Source of the DNA: Flavobacteriales bacterium UBA4466
Lineage (GTDB): Bacteria; Bacteroidota; Bacteroidia; Flavobacteriales_D; Sanyastnellaceae
Direction: 5' to 3'
Length of the DNA stretch: 64,000 bases
Assembly (NCBI GenBank): GCA_905182895.1
Contig: CAJJDD010000014.1
Span: 21,474-85,473 of the forward strand
This document shows, one piece after another, positions 40,145-52,344 of the stretch. The position numbers and the translations under genes were made by a program. How positions within the stretch are numbered: position 1 is the first letter of the stretch; each line of letters starts with the position of its first letter. The notes beneath the pieces were generated by a model that saw only the letters and a program-made list of their open reading frames with translations, was not told the origin of the DNA and searched no databases.

Positions 40145-42441
40145 TATTTCTTTTTACCTCTTTTCTTCGGTGGATTTTTAGCAGCTTCTTCAGCAAGTGC
40201 TTTTACTTCATCCCAAGTAAGGTCTTTAGCCTCTGTATCCTTAGGGATTTTCACGTTTTGTTTACCGAACTTAATGTACGGCCCCCATCTTCCTTCTTGA
40301 ACAGAAACATTCTCGTCCTCTTCAAAGGTCTTTATCATCTTCTTAGCATCCGCTTCTCTCTTTTCTTTTACTAATTCGACTCCTCTTTCTAGAGTTATAG
40401 TAAATGGATCGTCTCCGTCTCTTCTTTTATAGACACGAACTTTCCGTCATGTCTGACATAAGGACCAAATCTACCGATAGCGGCTGTAACCACTTTATCT
40501 TCAAACTGACCTAACTGACGTGGCAATTTGAATAAGTCTAATACTTGCTCTATGGTTATCGTTCCTATACTCTGATCTTTTAATAGTGAAGCGAATTTCT
40601 TCTCTTCGTCTTCTGCATCTCCTATCTGAGCCATTGGTCCATAACGCCCAATTCTTACTAGAATTACTTTCCCGTTTTCTGGATGATTTCCTAATATCCT
40701 TTCTCACTTGCTCTCTCGAGTTCTCTAAGGTATCCTCTACATCTTTATGAAAAGGAGAATAAAATTCTTTAATCATTTTATTCCACTCCTTAAGCCATTG
40801 GCTATATCATCAAATTCTTTTTCTACAGAAGCAGTAAACCCAAAGTCTAATACATTCTCAAAATGCTCAACTAGGAAATCATTAACTACCATTCCTATAT
40901 CCGTAGGTTGTAATTTTCCTTTTTCTCTTCCTGTAATTTCGGAAAGTTTCTCCGTTTCTAAATCGTCTTTAACTAACGTTAATTTACCATATTCTCTTTT
41001 GGTTCCATCTCTTTCGTCTTTATGAGCATACCCTCTTTTTTGGATAGTAGAAATGGTAGGAGCGTAGGTGGAAGGTCTTCCTATTCCTAACTCCTCTAAC
41101 TTTTTCACCAAACTGGCTTCTGTATATCGCGCAGGATGCTGAGTGAACCTTTCAGTAGCTGTTATTTCAGCATAATCTAATATTTGACCTTTCGTAAGGG
41201 CAGGAAGGCTATCTTTAGTTAATTCATCTTCTACATCTTCTCCGTCTTCATCAGTTCCTTCTAAATAACTTTCAGGAATCCTTCAAAAGTTATAATCTCT
41301 CCCTTGGCAGTGAACTTTCGTCAGTATTGTCTAAGAAATCCCACATTAGTTCTTTCGAATTCTGCATCGGACATTTCAGAGGCTAATGCTCGTTTTCCAA
41401 ATAGAGATGCTAACTGAAAGACGTTGTTTTCCATTATCATACTCAAGTCGAATGTCTGTAATGAGATCTTCGTGGCTTCTTTAGCATCTTTGTTGCAATT
41501 TTCTTTTAGAGAATTTATCTCCGTAAGATGATCTAGATTTCTTTTTCGGCAGCTTCTAAAGCGGTATCACTGAGGTTTACAGAGTCTGTTCTCATATATG
41601 TAATCTTTCCAGACTCATATAGTTTTTGAGCTATGCTCATAGTCACCCCTACTGGATAACCTAATTTCCTTCCAGCTTCCTGCTGCAAAGTAGAAGTGGT
41701 AAATGGTGCCGCTGGTGATTTTTTAGCTGGCTTCTTTTCTAGTTTATCGATACTAAAATTAGCCGTTTGACATTTTTTCAAGAATGCCTCTGCCTCTTTT
41801 TGAGAGTCAAATCTTTTCCCTAACTGGGCTTTGAATTTTTTACCATCAGTAGTGAATTCAGCTACGACTCTGTAACTAGAAGTCGATGTAAAACCTAATA
41901 TCTCTCTTTCTCTTTCTACTAATATTCTTACTGTGACAGACTGCACACGTCCTGCAGATAAAGATGGCTTCACCTTTTTCCATAAAACAGGAGAAAGCTC
42001 AAAACCGACTAATCTATCCAGTACTCTTCTCGCCTGCTGGGCATTTACTAAGTTGTAATCTACTTTTCTAGGGTTTTCTATGGCTTTTAAAATAGCGGGC
42101 TTAGTTATTTCACTAAATACTATTCTTTTGATTTTATCATCTGTTAGCTTTAATGCTTCCATTAAATGCCAGCTGATAGCTTCTCCCTCTCGATCCTCAT
42201 CCGTCGCTAGCCATACCATTTCAGCATTCTTAGCTAATTTCTTCAACTCAGCTACTACCTTCTTTTTATCCTCTGTTACTTCATAAGTAGGCTGGAAAGC
42301 ATTGTCTACATCGATAGCCTTATTTCCAGATACTAAATCTCTAACATGGCCATAAGATGACTTAACTATGAAGTCTTTACCGAGGTAAGATTCTATAGTT
42401 TTGGCTTTGGCAGGGGACTCTACTATAACGAGATTTTTCAT
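40144..42441 (-). CDS. topA: DNA topoisomerase I (many frameshifts)
   Basis: Start is the ATG at 42441 (MKNLVIVESPAKAKTIESYL), the TOPRIM domain; ATDEDREGEAISWHL near residue 79 holds the metal-binding acidic residues, and ITYMRTDSVNLSD near 280 holds the active tyrosine. The middle is badly broken between 41111 and 41533; beyond it KKLEELGIGRPSTYAPTIST, DVLDFGFTASVEKEFD and several C-terminal zinc-ribbon-like or topo I repeats (GRFGPYVRHDGKFVS, GRWGPYIKFGKQNVKIP) end in a basic tail (KNPPKKRGKKK). It relaxes negative supercoils. At least five breaks. It probably shares an mRNA with the arginase-like gene. Confidence 0.94.
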
Positions 42442-42483
42442 GAAGCTTCTTTTGTTAATTGATGCTTGAGGACCCACTTTTGA

Positions 42484-42495
42484 GCATTGCAACGC
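42484..42495. repeat. Near-palindrome GCATTGCAACGC
   Basis: One mismatch from the 12-bp palindrome; 43 bp upstream of the topA ATG. Confidence 0.7.
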
Positions 42496-42733
42496 AACAA
42501 TACATTATCTTAAAAACGTGCAAATTAACACTAAAGAATCTGAGTTCACCAAATAATATTCTTCATATTCCAATAACTCTTGGTGATAAACTAATGACTT
42601 AAGGAATCCCACAACCGTCTTAGAATCCTATTTGCTAAAGCTTTAAATCTGTTTTATGATGATTATATTTTAGTGATAAAGAGGCTAAAAGTTTAAGCCA
42701 TTCATAACAGCAGTATTTTAGCCCTTCTAAAGA

Positions 42734-44176
42734 ATGGGCGTGTCTAAGAATTATTTAAATAGAATTTACAGTTCATCATCAAAGGTGTTTATCTTCCTTT
42801 TTATTATTACTCTAATCGCTAGATTCTTCACTCTATTCCCACTGGTAATAGACCATGACGAATCTACTTACCTAGTTATAGCTAACGAATGGCTGAAAGG
42901 GTTTATTCCATTTAAAGATTATATAGATATAAAACCTGTGGGGATCTATGGAATATATGCTCTAGCCACAGGGGTATTTGGCCAATCCATAATAGCCATT
43001 AGACTGCTGACGATAGCCGCCATAAGTACTTCTGCATATTTTTTATTTAAAGCCGGGCAAGCTGCTGGAAAAAGTAATTTCACCTCGCTTTCGAGTGGAT
43101 TACTTTACATCTCCCTTATCTCTGTGGATCAGTGGGGCTGGTCTGGTAACACTGAGATATTCTTCAATCTATTTACTGCTGCCGCTTTGTTTTTTTTAGT
43201 GAAACAAAAAAAATCTACTGCACATTATTTTGTTATTGGTTTTCTGATGGGCATAGGCTTCATTATAAAATATCATGTCGCTTTTGATTTTCTAGCTTTT
43301 TTACTACTAATAGCGTGGGTAAACAAGAGCAGTTTTAAAAATTTAATTTTTAGAATTTTAATTACTGGTGTTAGCTTTTTAATTCCCTTCGGGTTAGTGA
43401 ATTTATATTATTATTTCAGCGGTAATTACACCGAATTTATAGATGTTTCATTTATTATTCCTTCTCGTTATTCTTCATCTGTAAATGTTTTAGACAGCGG
43501 TCTCTTTGTCGTTCAATTTTACCTGTTTTTTCTCCCGTTAAGCATCTTTTATTTTATGGGCATTTACAAACGAATAAGGCTTAGTCAGTATAAAACTAAG
43601 GAAGCTATTCTATCCATTCTATGGCCTGTTTTAGTATGGGTAGCTGTTTTATTTACTGGCAAACTGTTTCCCCATTATTATGCCCAAGCCCTTATTCCTT
43701 TTAGCTACTTCGCGCTTGACCACCTTGAGAGTCTAAACATCAAGAAAAGAAACCACTCACATTTTAGAAAGGGAGCTGTATCTATATTAGGAATCCTCTT
43801 CTTAGTAGGTATAATGAGTCAGTTCTTTTCTCTGATAATGAAATCTGATAATGAAAAGGCGGTTTTAGAATATTTAACTGAGCATATAAAGCCTGAGGAT
43901 AAATTTTACTCGCAGAAGATGGTTCTTCATTACATGCTAGATAAGTCTCCTCAGACTAAATATATTCACCCCACTATTTTTAGTAACAAGGAACATATCG
44001 AAGCTTTTAGGATTAATCTAAAAGAGGAGTATGACTCTATTAGAGAGAGCAATTCGAAATACATTTACTGTTACACAAATGGCGGCTCTATGCTGAGGAA
44101 GATGATTCAAGAGGAGTATAAATTGGTGTTAACGAGTCCAGATAAATACTCTCTTTGGCAGAAAAAGGAGGAATAA
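42734..44176 (+). CDS. Membrane glycosyltransferase, GT39/ArnT-like
   Basis: An intact 480-residue membrane protein. FTLFPLVIDHDESTYLVIAN places the acidic DHDE motif in the first outer loop, where GT39/PMT/ArnT-type enzymes keep their catalytic acidic residues. About ten membrane helices follow, with VFGQSIIAIRLLTIAA and KYHVAFDFLAFLLL. The soluble C-terminal part is about 100 residues. It would move a sugar from a lipid-linked donor; the acceptor is not known. No other glycan genes lie next to it. Confidence 0.75.
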   Translation: MGVSKNYLNRIYSSSSKVFIFLFIITLIARFFTLFPLVIDHDESTYLVIANEWLKGFIPFKDYIDIKPVGIYGIYALATGVFGQSIIAIRLLTIAAISTSAYFLFKAGQAAGKSNFTSLSSGLLYISLISVDQWGWSGNTEIFFNLFTAAALFFLVKQKKSTAHYFVIGFLMGIGFIIKYHVAFDFLAFLLLIAWVNKSSFKNLIFRILITGVSFLIPFGLVNLYYYFSGNYTEFIDVSFIIPSRYSSSVNVLDSGLFVVQFYLFFLPLSIFYFMGIYKRIRLSQYKTKEAILSILWPVLVWVAVLFTGKLFPHYYAQALIPFSYFALDHLESLNIKKRNHSHFRKGAVSILGILFLVGIMSQFFSLIMKSDNEKAVLEYLTEHIKPEDKFYSQKMVLHYMLDKSPQTKYIHPTIFSNKEHIEAFRINLKEEYDSIRESNSKYIYCYTNGGSMLRKMIQEEYKLVLTSPDKYSLWQKKEE

Positions 44177-44241
44177 TCCACTAGCATCAACGCTCATTTC
44201 CCTTTATATCACAATAGTGAGGCTGTTTTTTGAATAAAGAG

Positions 44242-44249
44242 TAACTTTG
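44242..44249 (+). promoter_or_regulatory. -7 promoter element before miaB
   Basis: TAACTTTG matches TAnnTTTG, 18 bases before the ATG at 44268. It supports 44268 and rules out the TTG at 44247 as start. Confidence 0.45.
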
Positions 44250-44267
44250 AAGTTCATTACAAATGAT

Positions 44268-45698
44268 ATGCAGACAGAATCTGGAGATAAGACTATAGAT
44301 GAGTCTAGACAAGGTGAGGCCGTCATGGTCGAACCAAAAAGAGGACATGGCAAGAAGCTTCTTTTAGAAAGTTATGGCTGTGCCATGAATTTTTCTGACA
44401 GTGAAATAGTAGCATCTATACTTACCGAAGAAGGTTTTGGTACCACGAGAAACGCAGAAGAAGCTGATGTAATTCTACTGAACACCTGCTCTATTCGTGA
44501 GAAAGCCGAAGACCGAATTAGAAATAGGCTACTGGCGTTCAAAAAAATGAAGCGTAAAAACCCGTCTTTAATAGTCGGTGTTCTCGGATGTATGGCTGAG
44601 CGGTTAAAAGAAACTTTACTCGAACAAGAAAAATTAGTAGACCTTGTAGTAGGCCCTGATGCCTATAGAGATTTACCTAATCTTATAGAACAAGTAGGAA
44701 CAGGACAGAAGGCTGTAAACGTCCTTTTGAGTAGAGAAGAAACCTATGCCGAAATAAGTCCAGTGAGACTTAACTCTAATGGCATTAATGCCTACATCAG
44801 TATTATGAGAGGGTGTGACAATATGTGCTCTTTCTGTGTGGTACCTTTCACCAGAGGACGAGAGAGGAGCAGAGATCCAGAATCTATAGTAAATGAAGCT
44901 ATAGAATTAGCTAATAATGGCTATAAAGAAGTTACTCTACTTGGCCAAAATGTAGATTCATACAAATGGAACCTCACAAAGAAAGGTGAAGTAAAGGATG
45001 AAAATCTTCCTACTGTATCTTTCTCTGAACTTATGGAATTGGTAGCTAAAGCTTGTCCAGAGCTCTGGATTAGATTCAGTACTTCACACCCTAAAGATTT
45101 AACAGATGATGTGGCAGAAGTAATCGCTAAATATGATAACATCTGTAATTACATTCATTTACCTATTCAATCTGGAAATAACGAAATCTTGAAAAAGATG
45201 AACCGTGGATATACTAGAGAATGGTATCTAAATAGAATAGAAGCGCTAAGAAGAATAGCACCCAAATGTGCTATTTCTACAGATATAATTACAGGTTTTT
45301 GTGGAGAAACTGAAGAACAACATGCAGATACGCTTTCTCTAATGAAGGAAGTAGGGTTCGATATGGCCTATATGTTCAAGTATTCAGAAAGGCCTAAAAC
45401 ATTAGCAGAAAGAAAATACGAAGATGATGTTCCTGAAGAAGTCAAAGGAAGAAGATTATCTGAAGTAATAGATTTACAGAGGGCCTAATTCCTACGACCG
45501 AATTAAGCAGTATGTAGGAACCATACAAAAAGTATTAGTAGAAGGACCTAGCAAAAAATCTGATGATGATTATTACAGCGTACTGCACAAAATTCTATGG
45601 TAGTATTTCCAAAAGGAAATGCCAAAAGAGGAACATTGGTAGAAGTGAAAATTCTAGAATGCACCTCTATGACACTTAAAGGAGAACTAGTCGATTAA
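44268..45698 (+). CDS. miaB: tRNA-2-methylthio-N6-dimethylallyladenosine synthase MiaB (frameshifted)
   Basis: MiaB adds a methylthio group to i6A37 of tRNAs. The first [4Fe-4S] cluster site has Cys in [25 protein letters not shown] and [11 protein letters not shown]; the radical SAM cluster lies in [16 protein letters not shown]. Later parts are [31 protein letters not shown] and [13 protein letters not shown]. The frame breaks near 45485 and 45590; the TRAM domain follows ([16 protein letters not shown].., [19 protein letters not shown]) to the TAA at 45698. The stop overlaps the ATG of the sigma-54 activator (TAATG). Confidence 0.95.
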
Positions 45699-46939
45699 TG
45701 GAATTGCAAAGCATAAAACAACGATTCGGAATAATAGGAAATTCACCTGCCCTAAACAGGGCTATAGATGTAGCTTCTCAAGTAGCCTCTACGAATATAA
45801 CCGTGCTTATTAACGGTGAAAGTGGGACTGGAAAAGAAGTGATGCCTAAAATAATTCACCAGTTGAGCACCAGAAAACATGGCCCTTACATAGCGGTAAA
45901 CTGTGGTGCTATTCCTGAAGGCACTATTGATAGCTGAACTATTTGGTCACGAGAAAGGCTCATTCACTGGAGCTACAGGGAGTAGAAAAGGATATTTCGA
46001 AGAAGCTGATGGCGGAACCATTTTCTTAGATGAAGTAGCCGAGCTTCCTTTGCAGACTCAAGTTAGGTTATTAAGAGTTCTAGAAACAGGAGAATTTCTA
46101 AAAGTAGGCTCATCTAAAGTCATTAAAACTGATGTAAGGGTAGTCGCTGCTACTAACGTAAATTTCTCTGAAGCAATCTCTAGAGGAAAGTTCAGGGAGG
46201 ATTTGTTTTACAGACTAAGCACTGTACCTATCATTATCCCTCCACTTAGAGATAGAAAGGAAGACATCCATTTACTATTCAGGAAATTCACTACAGATTT
46301 CGCAGATAAGTATGGAATTCCGATTTTAGAACTAACTCCAGATGCAGTCTCTCTATTAGAATCCTATTCATGGCCCGGAAACATAAGACAACTAAAGAAC
46401 ATCACCGAGCAGATTAGTGTAATAGAGAAAGAACGTGAGATTAACTCTACCAACCTAAGGCAATACCTTCCAGAACAAGGTTTCAGTATGAAACCAATGG
46501 TCATTGACCAAGATCAAAAAAAAGTGACTTTAGTACAGAAAGAGAGATTCTATATAAAGTCAGTTTCGATATGAAAAAAGACATACATCCAAACTAACTG
46601 GTTATGCGAGTGATTAAAAGCGAAGGAGAGTTCACTCAAAATGAAGAGAATTCGGAATTAATACGAAAAGTATTTGACGAAGATTACCATGACGAAAATG
46701 AGCCTAGAAAAGACTCGATGCTCGTACCATCTAAGCCAAGCTCTTTCTCTAGAGTCTCTGAAACAAAAGAACCTACCACCATTCATGTGGAAGAAACACT
46801 TTCTCTAGCAGAAACAGAAAAGGAACTTATAAGAAAAGCGCTTAAAAAGCATAATAATAAACGTAAACACGCTGCCAGAGAACTCGGTATTTCTGAAAGA
46901 ACACTCTACCGTAAAATAAATGAATACGACCTGAAATAA
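45698..46939 (+). CDS. Sigma-54-dependent transcriptional activator without receiver domain (frameshifted)
   Basis: The protein starts almost directly with the AAA+ domain: IGNSPALNRAIDVASQVA, Walker A GESGTGKE, GAFTGA-type loop (HEKGSFTGATGSRKGYFE), Walker B DGGTIFLDEVAELP, and DLFYRLSTVPIIIPPLRDR. It ends in a Fis-type helix-turn-helix (RKHAARELGISERTLYRKINEY). Breaks near 45925 and 46560. Having no sensor domain of its own, it would be controlled by its level or by a partner. Its setting between miaB and lptE is a usual one in Bacteroidota, and it may regulate envelope functions (inference). Confidence 0.9.
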
Positions 46940-46966
46940 GAAGAATAAACTATTTCAGCTTAATTT

Positions 46967-46976
46967 GCGTTGCAAT
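46967..46976. repeat. Half-palindrome GCGTTGCAAT
   Basis: Shares the GCGTTGCAA nonamer; it lies just before the lptE start at 46979 and follows a TAATTTG promoter-like string. Confidence 0.6.
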
Positions 46977-46978
46977 AA

Positions 46979-47485
46979 ATGCTACAAATGCTTAACAGAT
47001 TTTTTCTCATATCGTTTTTATCTCTCAGCTTAGCTGGGTGCGGGGTCTATAGCTTTTATGGAACAGATGACTCTGGAGCTAAAAGTTTCAGTGTGAAAAT
47101 GTTCGAAGTAAGAGCACCTAAGGCCAACCCGCTGATCGGTCAAACCTTCACTGAGGATTTAAGGGATTTAATTCAACAACAATCTACAGTTCAGCTAATA
47201 GACGAAAAAGCAGAACTCAGATTCCAAGGATCTATTAATAAATATGACACTCAGCCTATTTCTGTTCAAGAAGGAGAAACAGCTAGTCAAACTAGACTTA
47301 CCATAGGAATAGAAGTTAAGTATGAAAACACCATAGAAAAAGACAAGAGTTTCGAAAGGAACTTCTCCTGGTATACTGATTACCCTAGTGATGCAGACTT
47401 TCTTTCTATAGAAGAAGAGCTTATAGCTCTAATCGTAGATCAACTTACGCAGGATGTGTATAACGCTAGTTTAGGCAATTGGTAA
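46979..47485 (+). CDS. lptE: LptE-family LPS assembly lipoprotein
   Basis: An intact 168-residue lipoprotein: MLQMLNRFFLISFLSLSLAGC is a signal with lipobox LAGC, followed by GVYSFYGTDDSGAKSFSVKM, the conserved Bacteroidota LptE start. VRAPKANPLIGQTFTEDLRD and INKYDTQPISVQEGE match the fold that plugs the LptD barrel and passes LPS to the outer surface. The stop overlaps the next start. Confidence 0.88.
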   Translation: MLQMLNRFFLISFLSLSLAGCGVYSFYGTDDSGAKSFSVKMFEVRAPKANPLIGQTFTEDLRDLIQQQSTVQLIDEKAELRFQGSINKYDTQPISVQEGETASQTRLTIGIEVKYENTIEKDKSFERNFSWYTDYPSDADFLSIEEELIALIVDQLTQDVYNASLGNW

Positions 47486-48551
47486 TGGAATTACTCATAT
47501 CCGACCTCATGTCTCCTTCTCACAAGATTACCAAAGAAGAAAAAAACAGGCTCAAACTTCTAAAAGAAGAATATCCCTGGAGCGCTGACATACGCATAGC
47601 CTATCTGAAAGGGCTTAAAGAAACCAGTGACCTATCTTTCTCTGACGAACTGAAGAGAGTAGCTCTAGTGACTAATGACAGAGCTAGGCTTTATAAAATT
47701 CTTTACGGAGCAGCATTAGAAAAAACCATCCTTAAAGTAGAACAAGAGATGGAAGCCCTTCCTGAGGTGGAAGGACTGATTCCCGCTGATTGGGAGAAAG
47801 TATATTCTACAGACACGGAGCCAGAAGCAGAAGTTTCGGTGGACATCACTCCTATCAAGATTTCACCTTTAGAAGAATTAGAATCCAGTCCTGTAGAAAG
47901 TAAAGACGAATTACCGAAAGAGAGAAAAGAAGATTCTGAAGAAATAGAAAAGATTACAGAGCTCAAACCTATTTCAGAATCAGAAAATCAAACAGAATCA
48001 GCAGAAGAAGCTTAGAAACTAAGCTAAGTGCTGAAATAAATGAGGAAATTGAGGAGCTAAATCACTTGATTATTTCAGAGGCTGTAGACACTTCTATCAC
48101 TATGGATGTGATGGAAGATATTCAAGCTAAAAAAGAGCATTTAAAGGACAGTATTCCACAGGGAAATAGCGCAGATTTAACGAAAAAACCGGTAAGTTCT
48201 GATGACTTTATTAACTGGTTAATAGCGAGCGCTCAATCGGTGAACTACCCTTCTTTCAGTGATAAAGGAGCTGTTAAAACAACTGATTATGCAGATTCTA
48301 TCATAGATAATTTTATCCAAAAAGAACCTCAAATTAGCAGAGGAAAATCTAAGGAGTATTCTTTAGAGAACCTAGCAGCAGAAAGTCTGGTAGATAACGA
48401 AGAATTTGTAACAGAAACTCTAGCTGAAATATATGCGGATCAAGGAAACAATTCGAAAGCAAAACGAGCTTTCCAACTTCTTTCTTTGAAATATCCAGAA
48501 AAAAGCATTTATTTTGCAGCCCGAATTAAAAGGCTGGGACGAAAAAAATAA
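47485..48551 (+). CDS. TPR-like conserved Bacteroidota protein (frameshifted)
   Basis: From the ATG at 47485 (MELLISDLMSPSHKITKEEK). The front part is helical (LLKEEYPWSADIRIAYLKGL); the middle is long, acidic and low-complexity (residues about 115-230, rich in Glu, Ser and Pro); and the end, after a break near 48010, has ESLVDNEEFVTETLAEIYAD and NSKAKRAFQLLSLKYPEKSIYFA, a tetratricopeptide-like helix pair. Genes with this layout often stand between lptE and secG in Bacteroidota. It may act in envelope assembly; no direct evidence. About 355 residues. Confidence 0.65.
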
Positions 48552-48555
48552 AAAC

Positions 48556-48831
48556 ATGGAAGTAGTAATTACAGTATTAATCATCATAGTAAGCATAGTA
48601 ATGGCACTTTTCGTGCTCATACAAAACCCTAAAGGTGGTGGTTTAGCGTCTGGTTTCTCAGGAGCTAGTCAAATAGGAGGAGTTCAAAAAACAGCTGATT
48701 TTCTAGAAAAGGGTTCCTGGGCTATGATGATAGCACTATTCGTTTTGTGTATCGTATCTGCTTCCTTCCTTCCAAACAGTGGAATTCAGGAAGTAGAGCA
48801 GGACACTATGAAAATTAGATGCACCAGCTAG
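48556..48831 (+). CDS. secG: Preprotein translocase subunit SecG
   Basis: A short protein with two membrane helices: MEVVITVLIIIVSIVMALFV and WAMMIALFVLCIVSASFL. Between them lies IQNPKGGGLASGFSGASQIGG, the SecG loop. SecG supports the SecYE channel. The last dozen residues (DTMKIRCTS) may be shifted by one base. A terminator follows 46 bp later, ending the miaB-to-secG run. Confidence 0.92.
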   Translation: MEVVITVLIIIVSIVMALFVLIQNPKGGGLASGFSGASQIGGVQKTADFLEKGSWAMMIALFVLCIVSASFLPNSGIQEVEQDTMKIRCTS

Positions 48832-48876
48832 CATACTCCAGGAGCTGAATAAGAAATTAAGATAAAAGCATATTAT

Positions 48877-48913
48877 AAATGTCAGTCTGACTTACAGACT
48901 GACATTTTTTTTG
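48877..48913 (+). terminator. Terminator after secG
   Basis: AAATGTCAGTCTG and CAGACTGACATTT pair around a five-base loop and lead into a T run. Confidence 0.92.
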
Positions 48914-48931
48914 CCCAAAAATGTCAATATC

Positions 48932-48961
48932 TGCCATAAAGTCCTTATCGGACGGTTGGCA
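48932..48961. promoter_or_regulatory. Nested inverted repeat upstream of groES-groEL
   Basis: TGCCA..GTCC-TTATC-GGAC..TGGCA: the inner GTCC/GGAC (48941-48953) and outer TGCCA/TGGCA (48932-48936, 48957-48961) arms are symmetric. It lies between the secG terminator and groES, where a heat-shock operator or promoter should be. It is not the CIRCE sequence. Confidence 0.4.
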
Positions 48962-49046
48962 TAAAAAATGACTAAGCCCTTAGCGAGAAATGGAAAACCA
49001 TTGCTACGCAAAAAACAAAAAATTTAATCCTAAAATAATTAGAAAC

Positions 49047-49322
49047 ATGGCAGTTAAATTCAAGCCGCTAAAAGACAGAGTTCTTGTGGAATCTGCAAAA
49101 GCAGAAGAAAAAACAGCTAGTGGAATTTTTATTCCCGATACCGCTAAAGAAAAGCCTCAAAAAGGTAAAGTAATAGCAGCGGGACCAGGTACTAAAGATG
49201 AGCCTATGGAGGTAAAGAAAGGAGACACTGTTCTTTACGGAAAATATGCGGGTACTGAAATTACTCTAGATGGAAAAGACTTTCTAATCATGAGAGAAAG
49301 TGATATCGTAGGTATTATCTAA
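49047..49322 (+). CDS. groES: Co-chaperonin GroES
   Basis: Start is the ATG at 49047 ([20 protein letters not shown]), 91 residues, the usual size. [20 protein letters not shown] holds the mobile loop that docks on Gro[22 protein letters not shown] and [10 protein letters not shown] close the barrel. groEL follows after 42 bp. Confidence 0.97.
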   Translation: MAVKFKPLKDRVLVESAKAEEKTASGIFIPDTAKEKPQKGKVIAAGPGTKDEPMEVKKGDTVLYGKYAGTEITLDGKDFLIMRESDIVGII

Positions 49323-51003
<1,681 letters not shown>

Positions 51004-51093
51004 TTTCCTGATTATAGTTATAAAAAAAGCGACCAATAATTAATTTCTGATACTAAGATCAGTCTTAGTAAAACAATCATTTTAGATAATAGT

Positions 51094-51126
51094 AAAACCG
51101 TTCTTCTTTTGGAGGACGGTTTTTTT
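51094..51126 (+). terminator. Terminator after groEL
   Basis: AAAACCGTTCTTC pairs with GAGGACGGTTTT (one G-T pair) around a short T-rich loop and is followed by T residues. Confidence 0.85.
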
Positions 51127-51207
51127 ATTACTTAAACAACTCCAACTTGTCACTAAATTAATCCACGATTAAAAAAAAGAACTCACTTAAGGCATTAGCC
51201 ATTACAT

Positions 51208-51230
51208 AAAAAGCCACCCTTTCGGATGGC
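51208..51230 (-). terminator. Terminator after gldA
   Basis: On the minus strand GCCATCC-GAAA-GGGTGGC is followed by TTTTT; 32 bp beyond the gldA stop. Confidence 0.75.
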
Positions 51231-51261
51231 TTCTAAATAAATTTACTTATCAGAATAAAGC

Positions 51262-52165
51262 CTACCTAGTCAACTCCTTAAACACATCCTCCATACTCTT
51301 TTCTTTTCTGACCATAGAAAGAACAGCCTTTCCATCATCGGAAATAGCTTTTGATATTTCGGCCCGAATGTCTTTCGCACTGGAGATTTCAATGGAATAA
51401 TTCAATCCGCTTTTGGAAATCACTTTATCTACACCATTTATAACAGAAAGTAATTCTTCGGAGATAGCCTCATTTACCTCTACCTCCAAACTATATCCTT
51501 CTGCATTCCCCATGTTTTTCATCTCTGAAACTGGAGCATCTGCTACTATTCTTCCTTCGTTAATAATGATAACCCTGTCGCAAATGGCTTCTACCTCTTG
51601 CATAATATGCGTAGAGAGCATTACTGTCTTTTCCTTTCCTATATCCCTAATTAGTTTTCTAATTTCTACCAGCTGATTGGGATCTAAACCTGAGGTAGGC
51701 TCATCTAAAACAAGCACGTCTGGATCATGAATCAACGCTTGGGCTAACCCTACACGCTGCTTATATCCTTTACTTAATTCTTGAATTTTTTTATGCCTTT
51801 CGGGAGAAAGTCCCACCATTTTTATGATCTCCTCTACCCTTTCTTTTTTATTCTTCACCTTGTAAATACCCGCTACGAACTTTAGGTATTCTGTAACATA
51901 CATCTCTGGATACAATGGATTATGCTCAGGCAAGTAGCCTACTTTTTTTCTTACTTCCAAAGAGTTTTCTACAGCATCTAATCCGATCACATAAATATCT
52001 CCTTCATTAGGAGGGAAATAACCAGTTATAATCTTCAGCATCGTAGATTTACCAGCACCATTTGGCCCTAAGAGACCTACAATTTCGCCTTGATTTAAAA
52101 CTCACCTCATCTAATGCTTTTTGCTTTCCGTAATATTTACTAACCCCTTTTGCTTCTATAGACAT
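51262..52165 (-). CDS. gldA: GldA-like ABC transporter ATPase (one frameshift)
   Basis: From the ATG at 52165: MSIEAKGVSKYYGKQKALDE, then, across a break near 52095, GLLGPNGAGKSTMLKIITGY (Walker A), VGYLPEHNPLYPEMYVTEYL, LSKGYKQRVGLAQALIHDPD (signature) and VLVLDEPTSGLDPNQLVEIR (Walker B). PEHNPLYxxMYVxEYL and DPNQLVEIR are strongly shared with GldA, the ATPase of the GldA-GldF-GldG gliding transporter. The membrane partners are not in the window. About 300 residues. Confidence 0.85.
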
Positions 52166-52328
52166 AGTTCAAATTTAATGGTTAATCTTTTTTAATGATT
52201 AATTATTAGTGGTTAATGATTAATTCAAATTCTAACACTAATTAATGGCCTCTTCTTACTCTGAAACTATGCGATTTTTATACTTGGCAATTCCCGATTC
52301 AATATTCGCCAATTCCTAATTGAAGAAC

Positions 52329-52336
52329 TACATTTG
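52329..52336 (+). promoter_or_regulatory. -7 promoter element before rsgA
   Basis: TACATTTG matches TAnnTTTG with 8 bases to the ATG at 52345; another case of a very short predicted leader. Confidence 0.4.
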
Positions 52337-52344
52337 TCCTTGGA

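Noticed and set aside
44247..44267. TTG at 44247 as the miaB start
   Set aside because: It lies inside the promoter -7 element; the ATG at 44268 is the better start.
48932..48975. Sigma-54 promoter upstream of groES
   Set aside because: TTGGCA gives a -24-like element, but the bases where the -12 GC should be read GA, so the match is incomplete.
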